Below, piece after piece: positions 33,001 through 42,927 of a stretch of 64,000 nt of DNA. Numbering within the stretch: position 1 is the first letter of the stretch; every line of letters begins with the position of its first letter. Under the pieces are notes generated by a model. It did no database searches and was not told the origin of the DNA. It saw only the letters and a list, made by a program, of their open reading frames with translations. This DNA is from Auricularia sp. M13 (taxonomy: Eukaryota; Basidiomycota; Agaricomycetes; Auriculariales; Auriculariaceae), in contig CM073199.1 of NCBI GenBank assembly GCA_037042915.1, positions 1,364,001-1,428,000 on the forward strand, given 5' to 3'. The translations under genes were made by a program, and so were the position numbers.

Positions 33001-33937
33001 CGAGCAGGCTCTTCGTCAATGGCAAGAGTCCGGTCACCAAGCTGCTGATGCGGAGAACCTCTGGCGCAAGTACGAGTCGCTCACGCATCATCTATCCTAC
33101 GCGCTTTGCGAGCAGCTGCGTCTCATTCTCGAACCAACACGCGCGTCGAGGCTTCGCGGCGACTATCGGACGGGCAAGCGGCTCAACATGAAGAAAATCA
33201 TCCCGTACATCGCCAGCGAGTACACGAAGGACAAGATCTGGCTGCGTCGCACTCGCCCGAGCGACCGCGAGTATCAGGTTCTTCTCGCCCTCGACGACTC
33301 GCGCTCCATGTCCGAATCCCACTCCGTCCATTTGGCCTTCGAAACCATGGCCCTTGTCTCGCGTGCGCTCACACGGCTTGAGGCGGGCGACGTTGCCATC
33401 GCGCGCTTCGGCGAGACAGTCGACATGTTGCATGGGTTCGACGCAGGTCCCTTCACCGAGCACGCAGGAGCTCGCATCGTGCGCGACTTCACATTCCAGC
33501 AGAAGGCTACAGACGTTGCTGGGCTTGTGGAGACTAGTCTCCGCGTCCTCGGCGAGGCTCGCGAGCGCCGCTCCATGAACTCTGCGACCTCTGCCGATCT
33601 GTGGCAGCTGCAGATCATCATCTCGGACGGCATGTGTCAAGCGCACGACCGGCTGCGCGTTCTCCTACGCCGCGCGGAGGAACAGCGCGTCATGGTCGTC
33701 TTCGTTGTCATCGACGCGCTCAAGGGCGGAGGCAAGGGCACCGGGCGCGAGAACTCCATCATGACCATGAGCCAGGTTGTCGAGAAGCGGGTCGGGGACA
33801 AGGTCGACTTCGAGATGCGCAGGTACCTGGACTCGTTCCCCTTCCAGTATTACGTCGTGCTGCGGGACGTTGAGGCGCTCCCTGAGGTTCTGTCGGGCAC
33901 ATTGAAGCAGTTCTTTGAGAGGATTTCGGAGGAATGA
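18070..33937 (+). CDS. MDN1: Midasin (MDN1/Rea1), giant AAA ATPase of 60S ribosome maturation
   Basis: This dynein-like ATPase strips assembly factors (Ytm1 and Rsa4 in yeast) from pre-60S particles in nucleolus and nucleoplasm. One gene of many exons, about 4,900 aa by estimate, as in yeast. The start is ATG 18070 (MAVADPLALDIERQ) and the first intron is 18354-18416. Six AAA modules are seen by their P-loops: PSSGKT (about 19115), GETGTGKTTL (20175), GPTSSGKTSA (21575), GETGCGKTSV (22465), GSPGVGKTSL (23725) and GSDAVGKTSL (24660). Walker B is LDE(V/L/I/M) in AAA2-5 and degenerate in AAA1 (LKDID) and AAA6 (LDNAN). A long helical linker follows (27.3-30.5 kb), then a Glu/Asp-rich tract (31.4-32.3 kb) and a C-terminal MIDAS/VWA domain with DDSRS at about 33293. 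All apparent frame breaks fall at good introns. Confidence 0.96.
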
Positions 33938-34471
33938 ATGTAAAAGTATATACAGCACACAGGATATATCAATGCTAGTCTCGTGCATAGAATAGATATA
34001 AGCCTATCAGCGGTACTTACTCGTGCATGCAGTCAAGTCCTCCGCCTTTGAGGAGCTTCATCATCATTCCGTCCAGACTCGGAAATGACTTCAGGTTCCT
34101 TGCTTCCCGACAATCACTTGGTCACCCAATTGCTCCCTGTCTACTTCGCTATAAATCGAAGTCGCACGCCATACCTATAACAGTCTATCCTGGTCTTGGT
34201 TTACTTTAGGACTGAGTGCTCTGGAGCCTTTGACACGTCGAAACGTTCCTTCTCGCGACGATGCAGTACGCAAGATCTGACGGCTCGCTGTTGTCTTCGT
34301 TGGTACCTTCAGGAACGCAGTCACGAGGTCCATTGCGGCCTACCGTCCGCGCCCGTTGTTCTGCTGTTCACGGTGTGTAACGGCCGACCACGCCACGTGG
34401 ATGATGGTGGGAAGAGCGGCGCGTCTTATATCTTTGCACCTGGGAACTCTTCTTCCCAGCCAGCGATCATC
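33938..34471. other. Intergenic region between MDN1 and the esterase
   Basis: 534 bases. It should hold the MDN1 terminator and the esterase promoter. The esterase frame is open upstream to 34196, but that extension is unlike a secreted enzyme and would bury the signal peptide. No other gene is seen. Confidence 0.4.
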
Positions 34472-35578
34472 ATGCTCAGAGCTCTCGTACTGGCAGCGCT
34501 CACGTTTGGCCTCAACGCGGCAGCTGTATCCCTCGCACCCTGCTTGACGGGAATACCGCGCTCCAGCATCTACCAATTCGACAAGACGAACCATGCGACG
34601 CGCATTATGCCTGGTACCAATCGCAGCTATGTCGTACACCTTCCGAACGACTATCTTCATGATTTTGCCAATGTTGCGCGGCCTGTTGTGCTGAGCTATC
34701 ATGGAAACGGCGGGACGAGCGAAAAGCAGGAGTTGCTAAGCCAGTGGAGCGAGGACGGCGTGAAGTTGAACGGCCGTGGGGTTATTGGAGTCTACCCTCA
34801 GGCCATCCTTGGACTGAGCAGGAATGGCGGGGCTCCCAAGACCAGCTGGGAGGGCGCACCGTACGCAGCACCTGATGCTCATGACGTGCGTTGTCTCTTT
34901 CCGAGAAAACGTGGGACTAAAGTCTCTTGTAGATTGAATTCACACAGAAGATCTTGGACGAACTGCAAGCCAATTTGTGTGTCGATACTCGACGAATCTA
35001 TGCAACGGGCAAGTCCAACGGTGGCGGCTTTGTATGTACTACGACCAGTCTATTCTGGTCCTGTTTACTCACGCTTTGATGACCAGACGAATCTTGTGGC
35101 TTGCACGTCTGCCACCGCACGTCGCTTCGCAGCCGTGGCTGTCGTCTCTGGTGCGATGTACTCGGGCACACTCCCCGGCGACACGTGCGCGCCTGGCCGT
35201 GCGCTCCCCATATTCATCTCGCACGGCGTCGTTGATCAGACCATCCCATATGTCGGACGTCCTTACGACGACACAAAGGATACTGCATACGCCACTCCCG
35301 ACATTGACGAATTCGCAGCTGGATGGGCCGCACGGAACGGGCTCGGGGCGGACGATTACTGCCAGAAACGCGTGCACGGTTCCGCTCTGGAGAGGACTTG
35401 GGGTCCCGGTGCGAAGGGCGAGGTGAAGCGGCTGAGGGTGGAAGGACTGGGCCACAGCTGGCCAACAACGCTTGGGTTGGATTCGAGCGGGGCGCCGAAC
35501 AACACGGCGAGCTTCAATCTCACGACGGCGCACTTGGTCCCCTTTTTCAATGCGCACGTGCTGCCTCTGACTCTCTAG
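34472..35578 (+). CDS. Secreted CE1-type esterase (feruloyl/acetylxylan esterase-like alpha/beta hydrolase)
   Basis: The family hydrolyses ester bonds, in this class usually feruloyl or acetyl groups on plant xylan, outside the cell. Exons are 34472-34885, 34933-35031 and 35087-35578, giving 334 aa. Start ATG 34472 gives a typical signal peptide (MLRALVLAALTFGLNAAAV). Motifs are YHGNGG for the oxyanion region, ATGKSNGGGF carrying the nucleophile Ser (G-x-S-x-G, split just after by intron 2), an Asp region around HGVVDQTIPY, and the catalytic His in GLGHSWPTT. The protein resembles the LpqC/PHB-depolymerase branch of CE1. The exact substrate cannot be told from sequence. Confidence 0.82.
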   Translation: MLRALVLAALTFGLNAAAVSLAPCLTGIPRSSIYQFDKTNHATRIMPGTNRSYVVHLPNDYLHDFANVARPVVLSYHGNGGTSEKQELLSQWSEDGVKLNGRGVIGVYPQAILGLSRNGGAPKTSWEGAPYAAPDAHDVRCLFPRKRGTKVSCRLNSHRRSWTNCKPICVSILDESMQRASPTVAALYVLRPVYSGPVYSRFDDQTNLVACTSATARRFAAVAVVSGAMYSGTLPGDTCAPGRALPIFISHGVVDQTIPYVGRPYDDTKDTAYATPDIDEFAAGWAARNGLGADDYCQKRVHGSALERTWGPGAKGEVKRLRVEGLGHSWPTTLGLDSSGAPNNTASFNLTTAHLVPFFNAHVLPLTL

Positions 35579-35854
35579 TTTGCGGTCCGCTCGGGCTCGA
35601 CACGTATCTTCCCGTTGAGCCTGGCGCGGAAGTCGATTAAAAGCCATCGATAATGAATGCCGCGGTGTAATTCACGCACGTTCAAAGTACAAGTCGAAGT
35701 ACTCCTGCAGACGGTCAGAAAACAGATAAGATCTGACGTAAACACGGCGCACAAGACCGTCTAAGTCCGTTTGTTGCATCAGACTCCTCCACTGGTGACG
35801 CCGCTTGACCCAGAACACACACCTTGTTGACCACGCCCATACCACGACCCTGTA

Positions 35855-37606
35855 ATGACTTCTACACCCACTCAGGAAGCTGGAGCTGTCCCCGCTGGTG
35901 CGTTTCTCCTGCCGCTGTTTCCTGGAGAACTCGCTGATCCTAGTCGCAGCTCAACGCGGCTCCTGGACAAGCTTCATTAAATCCGTCAGTATTCCCCAAG
36001 AACTTGCTTATTATCCTAGTGCTGACGTCCTACAGATAGCGTCCTTTTCTGGGGATTTGTCGTCGCTGACCGCACCGTACGCGCGTTGTGGCGTCATGCT
36101 TCACGCCTGTTGACTGGGAGATGCTGCGATTACAGGCCGTTCATCCTCTCGCCCGTCAGTTTGACAGAGTTTCCTGGTACGCAATATGCAGTTCACCTGC
36201 GCTAGAGCTCACAGACGTCGTTAAGCTTACTGGAACGAACGGCCCGAGCTGTTTTCTGCCATCGCCGATGGCAAGACCCCGTACGACCGCGCAGAGCTCG
36301 TCCTGCGCTGGTTTATATCCACATTGAAGAGTCAGGTACGCAGCCCATGTGCATTACATATGCCATGGCTCACTGTCGCACAGTACACCACTCGCAACGA
36401 GTCCATGGGCTCCGAGAAGAAGTGCGCACGCACCCCGTTGAACTCGCCTCGGCTCGTGTACTAAGCATCCTTGCTCTCAGGCCACTCAACCCTGTGCTGG
36501 GAGAGTACGCGAACATTCCCCAATGCTCCCGCCTCCTCTGACATTTTGCCCGGCAGGATTTTCCGCGGCTACTGGCCAGACAAGAACGGGCGCGGCAAGA
36601 CATTCCTGCTCGTTGAGCAGGTGTCCCATCACCCGCCCATTACTGCTTTTTGGATCCGCAACGCTGCTAAAGGGCTTACACTGCAAGGATACTGCGCACA
36701 GCGCACGTCGTTCTCGTCTGGTAGCATCATCGGTCCGTATCTGTATGCCGCTTTGCTACCATCTTACTGAAAGCTGCTCCGCGACGCAGTGAAGCAGGTT
36801 GGACACGCCATGCTTACTGTTGCTCTGCATAGCGGAGAGCAGGAGCGGTACCTCATCACGCTGCCCAAGCTGCGCATCGACGGGCTCTGGTACGGCAGCC
36901 CGTACATTGAGCTCACCGACACCTCGTACATCCAGAGCTCCACGGGCTGGCTCTCGACTATCGAATACAAGGGCAAGGGCTACTTCAGCGGGAAGAGCCA
37001 TACTTTCAAGGCGACTCTCGCGCCGAACGGTGGACAGGGCGGCGAGACGGCCACGTTTGAGGGCCTGTGGCATGAGAAGGGCAAGAAGGTCGGTGGCGCA
37101 GAGAACTGGCTTGATGTTACGTCTCCAAAGGTACGGTTTCCGCATTTACATTCCTGTGAATCTGTGAATGATGGACCGACGTGTTGTACAGGAGGAGGTC
37201 ACGGTCGGCGCACTCGAGAACATGACGGAGCTGGAGAGCAGATACTTGTGGCGTCTCGTCGCGCAGGGCATCCGCACGAGCGACTTTGAGACTGCATCGC
37301 GCGAGAAGAGCAAGATCGAGGTACGTCATTTCGCATGCGACATAGCTGCAGCGATATTGACTTCGCACCCACAGAACGATCAACGGCAGCGGAGGCGAGA
37401 CGAACAAGCCGCGGGCAAGCCGTGGCAACTCAAGTATTTCGACAAAGTGGATAATGACCCAGAGTGTCAGTGTCATACCTTTATTCGACTTCTTTCGCAC
37501 TTACTTTGCTGCAGACGAAAGACTCGGCAAGATGTTCAACGCAACCCCACCGACGGAGGAGTTTTACGCTTACAAGGGGCCGGAGGACCCGCTCTCGAAC
37601 TCGTAG
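35855..37606 (+). CDS. Oxysterol-binding protein homologue (short ORP, Osh4/Kes1-like)
   Basis: Transfers sterols, and in Osh4-type proteins PI4P, between membranes. The start is ATG 35855 (MTSTPTQEAGAVPA). About ten introns of roughly 45-70 bases restore the frame. Visible parts are GSWTSFIKS, IASFSGDLSSLTAP forming the lid region, FILSPVSLTEFPAYW, NPVLGE, and the family signature EQVSHHPPITAF at about 36615-36650. LTLPKLRI-type strands, FEGLWHEKGKK, and a C-terminal part with ESRYLWR and GKPWQLKYF follow. It is about 400 aa with no PH or ankyrin domain, so it is the short single-domain type. The stop is TAG 37604-37606. Confidence 0.9.
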
Positions 37607-37776
37607 AACATATCACGTTCTTTTCTCGTCATCTGTATAGAGTCTTGCAATGTGGATTGTCATAATCTGGAAGAATTGTTGCGGTGGCTTGCTATGAGTT
37701 AACATGACTTGAAGATGGCGGCAGGTTCCGCTGCTTGTCTTCATGCTTGCTTGCAGTCCACGTCTGAATCGATACG

Positions 37777-38668
37777 ATGGATCACAATCCAGATGTCGAA
37801 CCCATTACGCCAGCACAGACCACGTTTCTAAAACTGCTTGATGCGTACTTGCAGACTCGCAAACGCGTCCCAGACACGGCGTCCTATGTTTTCCTGGTTA
37901 GCGCCTTCCGCGACCTGTTGCTCTACTGCCAGGCATCTCTACGCGTCAGTCTGGGTGCTACCATCGAATCTGGCCGCAGTGTCGTTCCTCCTCGGGATAG
38001 GAAGCAAGATGAAATCCCTGCCACGGATGCTCGACTCCCGAAAGCCTGCGAGGCGCTGGTGCTCGTCTGTCAATGTCTAGTCACGCTGCTGCTCAGCGAG
38101 CACGAAGACGCGGACGGCAGAACGCCCGTCAAGCATCGATTATTGGATCTTGTGCCGTGCCCGATTCTGGAGCTGCAGATCGGTGCGTGTTTGCTGGATG
38201 GACGAGGTGGCCGTTTCGTCCTTTTGCTTATGCAGCCGGCAGCGCAGACGTGCTCCGGCTCCTCGATGCGTTCCTCCCACGCGTGAGCCTTCACTCAGCC
38301 CCAGGGACGGACCTCAGCGGCTTCGCGTATGTAAAGCGCGACGTCGTGCGCGTGCTCGGCACGCTGGCGCATGAAGACCGCTCCGTCCAGGACCGCACGC
38401 GCCTGTGTGGCGGCATCGAGGTTGTGCTCAATCTCTGCGTTGAGGACGCGCGCAATCCTTGTGAGTATTGCTCGCTTTTGCAACTTGGAAGAGAAATGAA
38501 ACGCGTTCTCGTTTTGTAGACCTTCGAGAGCATGCCATATTTGCGCTGAGGAATCTCTGGAAGGGCAACGTCGAGAATCAGAAGATACTGGAGGATCTGA
38601 AGCTCATGGGCGTTGAAGATGCAGAGGGCATATTGCGCGATGTCAGAAGAGGTCCAGCTAGCCGGTAG
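37777..38668 (+). CDS. ATXN10: Ataxin-10 domain protein, short form
   Basis: The ataxin-10 (Ctr86-like) domain is an armadillo-like fold with poorly defined function in fungi. Three exons join as LELQI/AGSADVLRLLDAF (intron about 38177-38230) and DARNP/YLREHAIFALRNL (intron about 38460-38519). The C-terminal half, FAYVKRDVVRVLGTLAHED, QDRTRLCGGIEVVLNLC and REHAIFALRNLWKGN, matches the conserved ataxin-10 C-terminal domain. The product is about 260 aa, clearly shorter than the usual 450-600, and the N-terminal armadillo part is small. No missing exon is seen upstream within 170 bases of the ORP gene, so it looks truly shortened. Confidence 0.72.
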
Positions 38669-39035
38669 CTGGAAACTCGTCGTCTGCCACTGATACCGTA
38701 GGCTTATGTCTGACTGTACGTCAAACATGTTCAGTAGCAGAAATTAGAAGTTGCCATTCACTCAACACCAGCCACACAGCCAGGTAGCCACATGCATGCG
38801 AAGATTTGATGCGATGACAATCGGTAGGCAGGCGTATACGAATGCTCATAGAGCGTGTCGAAGACCCGCGTCGTGTAATTCTCGCCCATCCCGGGCTTGA
38901 ATCGACCTGCGATATCCAGCTGTTGAACTGCTCATCTGGTTGTGCAGTACTGTATAAAGATTGCAATGTAACATGCCCAAAATACAGACACAACATGAAT
39001 AATTGCAACGGGCCGGGGTAGGTAAAGCTACATGC
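38669..39035. other. Convergent intergenic region
   Basis: 367 bases between the ataxin-10 stop and the stop of the stonustoxin-like gene on the other strand. Both 3' ends point here. No gene, and no terminator could be defined. Confidence 0.4.
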
Positions 39036-41200
39036 TCAGCGTACGTACGCCGTGATCCTGGGCTTCACATGGAAAAGGAACCGTTCCCAGGAGATTTCTT
39101 TGGTCGGTGCTGCGTTGGGCTCGATTTGACAACCAATAACGTCGACCTGAGTATTACGGTCCTCGGGCACCTGAAGCAATCGCTGCGCCTCCTCCTTCCC
39201 CAGAACCGCCTCGATGCGATCGACCTGAGCAGCGCCTTCCTCGAGCACCAGCCGGAATTGCTGTGTCTTCCCCCAGCCCATAACCGTCCCGATGCGATCG
39301 ACATGCGTGCGCGCGTCACCCGTCACGTTCAGCGCGACGCTCTCGTACTGAACCGGAATGCCGTCCTTGTTCACCACCGTTACTTCAACCATACTTCCGA
39401 GCGGCGCAAACGCGTTACTGATGAACACGCCGCTGACGGTTTCTTTGCCCTCTGCATCGAGAATCTCGCCGAGGCCGTCGCGGTGACCTTGTACGAAGCT
39501 GCCAACATACTTGGTCTTGTTGGCGTAGGTCATGATGCCGCTGCCGTGCGGCTTAGACAAGTGCACGTCGCCGACGTACCGCCAGTTTTCGGCCTCGTTT
39601 ACGATGACGCCCCAGCCCTCTTGATTAAGGACATTCCAGACGAAGCCACCGAGGTGGGAGCGCGATCGCCCGTAGGTGAGGAAGACGGCGCGCTTCGTCT
39701 CCCTGCATGATGTTCAGTTGGGAAGTCGCGTTCAAGGAAGGCTGGAGCGTACCGAGCTGACTCCAGCGCAGTCTTCAAAGTGCCGGCCTTGTCGTCTAGC
39801 GACATGTACGTCGCATCACGAGAAGGGTCCGCGTAGATAGACACGAACTCGGTCAAAGAGCCCTCCGCATCCTTCTCGTCAGGGGCTTTGTCGATAGACT
39901 TGCGCCACTGTCGTATGTCGATGGCGAGATCGCCGTAGAGGTTCATGAGGGCCTCCCAGTTGGCGTCATGCGGGACAAGGATCGCAGCGAGCATACTCTT
40001 GTCGGCATGGTTCATCTTGCCGCCAACAGCGCTGATTCCAATGACGGGGAAGCCGTGACGCTCAGCAGCGGCAAGCCTATCCTGATACCGGCGCCACTCC
40101 TCCAAGTCATCTTCGTACTCTTTCAGCGCGCCTGTGAAGGCGCCGTTGATGGCGGCGATAAACTCTCCCGGGCTCTCGACAGCCGCTACGCCGTCTTCAG
40201 ACGACGCGCTACGATACTTGTGCAGGTACTCTCGTAGATTGTCGCGTGCCTGCTGGACGAGCTTCGTGACGTTGTCGGTGCGAGTACGAATGCCGGCAAA
40301 GAAGGTAGGGAAGAGCTCGTTGTGCGCCTCGACGGCTGTCGACAGCCAGATACGGCTGTTCTCGAGTTTGAGAATCTTGTCGTATACGTTGCTGATGTCG
40401 ATGAGGTCCGCATCGGCGAGGTCGCGGCAGGAGGGGACATCGGAGAACAGCATAGCAAGAGGAGTAAGCCGCACCTCGCACGGCACTCCGTCACCGACGA
40501 GAGTAGCGCTCTTCTTGACGAGCTCGAGCATAGCTACAGGGTCTGTAGGCACGTCTCCTAGCTTGATGTCGGCCTTGAGGTCAACGAGGAGGTTGAAGCC
40601 ATTGAGCTTCTCTCGCTCTTCCATGCTGAGCTCGGCCTTGCCCTTGGCGCTGAAGGCTTTCCCAAGGCCTTGGAACGCCTCGAGTGAGAAGCTACCCTTG
40701 ATGCTGGTCGAGTCGTTCTTATTGCTCGACTGTTGCGACAGAGTGCCAATGACGTTGCCGCCGAAGGTGATGCTCGTGACGACGTGCGTGGCCCGCGTCT
40801 TGGCGAGCGCCTCGGCGGGCATGGCCACCTTGTTCTTGAGACCAACGAAGTCAAGCGACTGGCTGTTCGTGCGGTACTTTGCAATCAACGCGATCGTAGT
40901 CGACTCGCTCGTGTCCTGCTTGCTGTTCAGGTAGGATCCCCAGCCGCCAATGCTGATCGCACCGCCCATGATGGTAACGGAGAGTTGAGCAGAGATCCCC
41001 AGAGTTGTCGCGCGGTCGGAGAAGCTGTTGACTTGCTTGTACGTGAAATCGGTGTTACTCACGTCCGTCTTCCGCGGCTTAATGTCGTCAGCCTTGTAAA
41101 GAGAGAAACCAGGCAGGAGTGTGCTTGACTTGGCGTCGTAGAGCTGCCCAAGGTAGCATTCCCTGCCTAGAGCACGGATTTCGAGGAAGTTATCGTTCAT
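39036..41200 (-). CDS. Stonustoxin-like (SNTX) protein with a MORN-like C-terminal stretch
   Basis: The N-terminus (EIRALGRECYLGQLYDAKSS) and what follows match the SNTX family. In the family's name-giving fish proteins this region is a MACPF/CDC-like pore-forming domain. Fungal members are widespread and of unknown role, possibly defence or heterokaryon biology. Two exons, 41200-39753 and 39702-39036, with a 50-base intron (GTACGC...CTGAAC...GCAG) add to 704 aa. Order: SNTX/MACPF-like region (about residues 1-250), helical FAT-like region, a thioredoxin-like region (VIGISAVGGKMNHADKS), then after the intron GGFVWNVLNQEGWGVIVN and one clear MORN-like unit (HGSGIMTYANKTKYVGSF). A polar tail of no known type closes it. 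No signal peptide. The frame is intact. Toxic activity is not implied by the homology. Confidence 0.75.
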
Positions 41201-41904
41201 GGCTAGACTCAGCGTAAGCTCAAGACGGGAAATTTATACCACATGGGATAATCGCACCTTTGTACAAAGCCGGATTCTGCGCAAGTCAGAAACGTTCGTC
41301 GAGTACACATAGCTTTTTCTAGTCTCTGTTGGCCCCGGAGATGAAAAGGCGGAAGGAACCCACTTACGCCACACCCAAGGGCGTTATCGCGCCTATCCCA
41401 GGGGCGTCCACTCTCCAAGGCTCCGGGACGTCGGTTTTTCTGTACCCCGAAGCTACAGACAGGGTAGCGGGCAACGCCGCCCAAACAGTCTTTGCGCCCC
41501 GCCTAACGCCAACCCGAATAGGGCCGTGGCCGCGCGGTGACAGCTTCCCGCTTGGATGCAAACTGCTCATTACGAGCGTGCTGGAGAAGCCAGTCTTTGA
41601 TATGTCTTCGACATAGTCGGTAGGAGGGACGAGAGCAGAGAATAACGCGGCGCGCGATTGAGAGCTTACGCGCTTGCGAGTATATCAAACAGAGTCAGGA
41701 TGGATTCCTGCCGAAAAACGTTAGAAATCCATGCCGCCACGCAGAGAAGACGCTGTGGTACTGATTAAACGCACAAATGCAGGTCGTCGATAATAAAATA
41801 CAAGTCGGAAAACGAAGCGGATGGTAGTCCTTTCAGCGTTGTAGAGCGGGCAAGGAGTGGCGACGCAGTAGGTAGCCGCGGATATGCGTTCCACGGTGGC
41901 GACG
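41201..41904. other. Intergenic region between the SNTX-like gene and IST3
   Basis: 704 bases. The right part should hold the IST3 3' end and the left part the SNTX-like gene promoter. Open frames of up to 95 codons occur on both strands, but none has motifs or splice context. Nothing else is seen. Confidence 0.4.
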
Positions 41905-42862
41905 TCAACGTCTACGATCGTATGGGCTGCGTTCCCGCGGTCTCTCGCGATCCGGCGAGCGTCGGCGTTCTTTGGACCTCTCGCGAGCTGGCGAGCGTCG
42001 TCGTTCCTTAGATATCTCCCGGTCTGGCGAGCGTCGTCGTTCTCTGGGCCTGTCCTTGTCGGTGATTGCGCGACGCTCGCGCTCCTTCTGTTCCTTCTTC
42101 TCCTTCTTGCGACGCTTACGCTCCTTGCGCTCTTCAGGCGTCTCGTTTGCGCGTTTCGCGTTCTTTTTCTTTTTGGCCTTCAGCCGGTCCTCCTTGAACT
42201 TCTGGATGAGATAATCGCGCATGGGGTCGTCGGGGTCGATGTCGGGCATCGGTTCATCGTCCTCCGACGAACTGCCAGCGTCGCCACCGTCCATGATGAG
42301 CTCAGGCCGCGCGTTGAAGCTCTGCTCGGTACGTTCGACCAGGTCGCCGTCCTCGTCCTTCTCTTTAGGTTGTTTGTAATTCGAGACGTGGTCGACGCGA
42401 ATGATTCTGTCCAACACTTTCGCGCCGTTCAGGTTGTCCACCGCCAGGACTGTCGACCGCTGATCTTCGTACATGAGAAATCCGAAACCGCGAATTTTGC
42501 CAGTCGTCTTGTCGCGCGGCAAGTTAATGTCCATGACTTCGCCGTATCTGCCAGTTGACTTCAATTAGCCCACGGCGGGGACACGGAGACGCGTTGACGA
42601 ACTGCGACATGATCGTGATAACGTCTCCTTCAGTCAGGTCGCGAGGAAGATTGCCAATGTAGACATAGGCCGAGTCTGAGGTCGCAAGTCAGTGCACAGA
42701 CGCGACAACGAGGTAGAAGTCCACACGTGACCTTTGTACTGGTCGTGCCATGAACCAGAAATACCCAATTCCAATTCCCGTTCGTTTATTCGCGCAACTT
42801 CCTTGCTGGAGCGTCCCGTCAACGGGTGGCAATGGAGAGGAGTGCAAGAGCACGTACTTCAT
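41905..42862 (-). CDS. IST3: Spliceosomal RRM protein IST3/Snu17 (RBMX2 family)
   Basis: A U2 snRNP/RES-complex subunit that helps spliceosome activation and pre-mRNA retention. Exons are 42862-42858 (5 bases, ATGAA), 42805-42732, 42675-42603 and 42547-41905, giving 264 aa. The product starts [20 protein letters not shown], with [17 protein letters not shown] and an RRM containing RNP2 (VYIGNL) and RNP1 ([10 protein letters not shown]), then [17 protein letters not shown] as in the family. The tail is charged and ends in Arg-Ser/Arg-Glu repeats ([17 protein letters not shown]). The third intron was placed so that the exon junction reads SQYGEV, the family consensus. The first exon is extremely short. 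Confidence 0.9.
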
Positions 42863-42927
42863 GGCTGAAAGTCAAATCAGAGCAGCGAATTCGGACCGCA
42901 AACTCCGCTGAAACTTTTCTCTGCACG
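42863..42927. promoter_or_regulatory. Shared divergent promoter of IST3 and eIF3d
   Basis: Only 65 bases separate the two start codons, so the genes must share promoter elements or have 5' leaders that overlap. No TATA box is evident. The pair links a splicing factor with a translation factor, which suggests co-regulated housekeeping expression. Confidence 0.5.

Noticed and set aside
34196-34471. Upstream extension of the esterase frame
   Set aside because: It would place 92 polar residues before a clean signal peptide; ATG 34472 is the better start.
39003-39710. 235-codon open frame on the plus strand
   Set aside because: Opposite the MORN-like exon of the SNTX-like gene; no motif and no splice support.
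42559-42598. 40-base intron in IST3 ending at GAAG
   Set aside because: It keeps the frame, but the 55-base alternative (42548-42602) has a CTAAT branch at normal distance and yields the family sequence SQYGEV.
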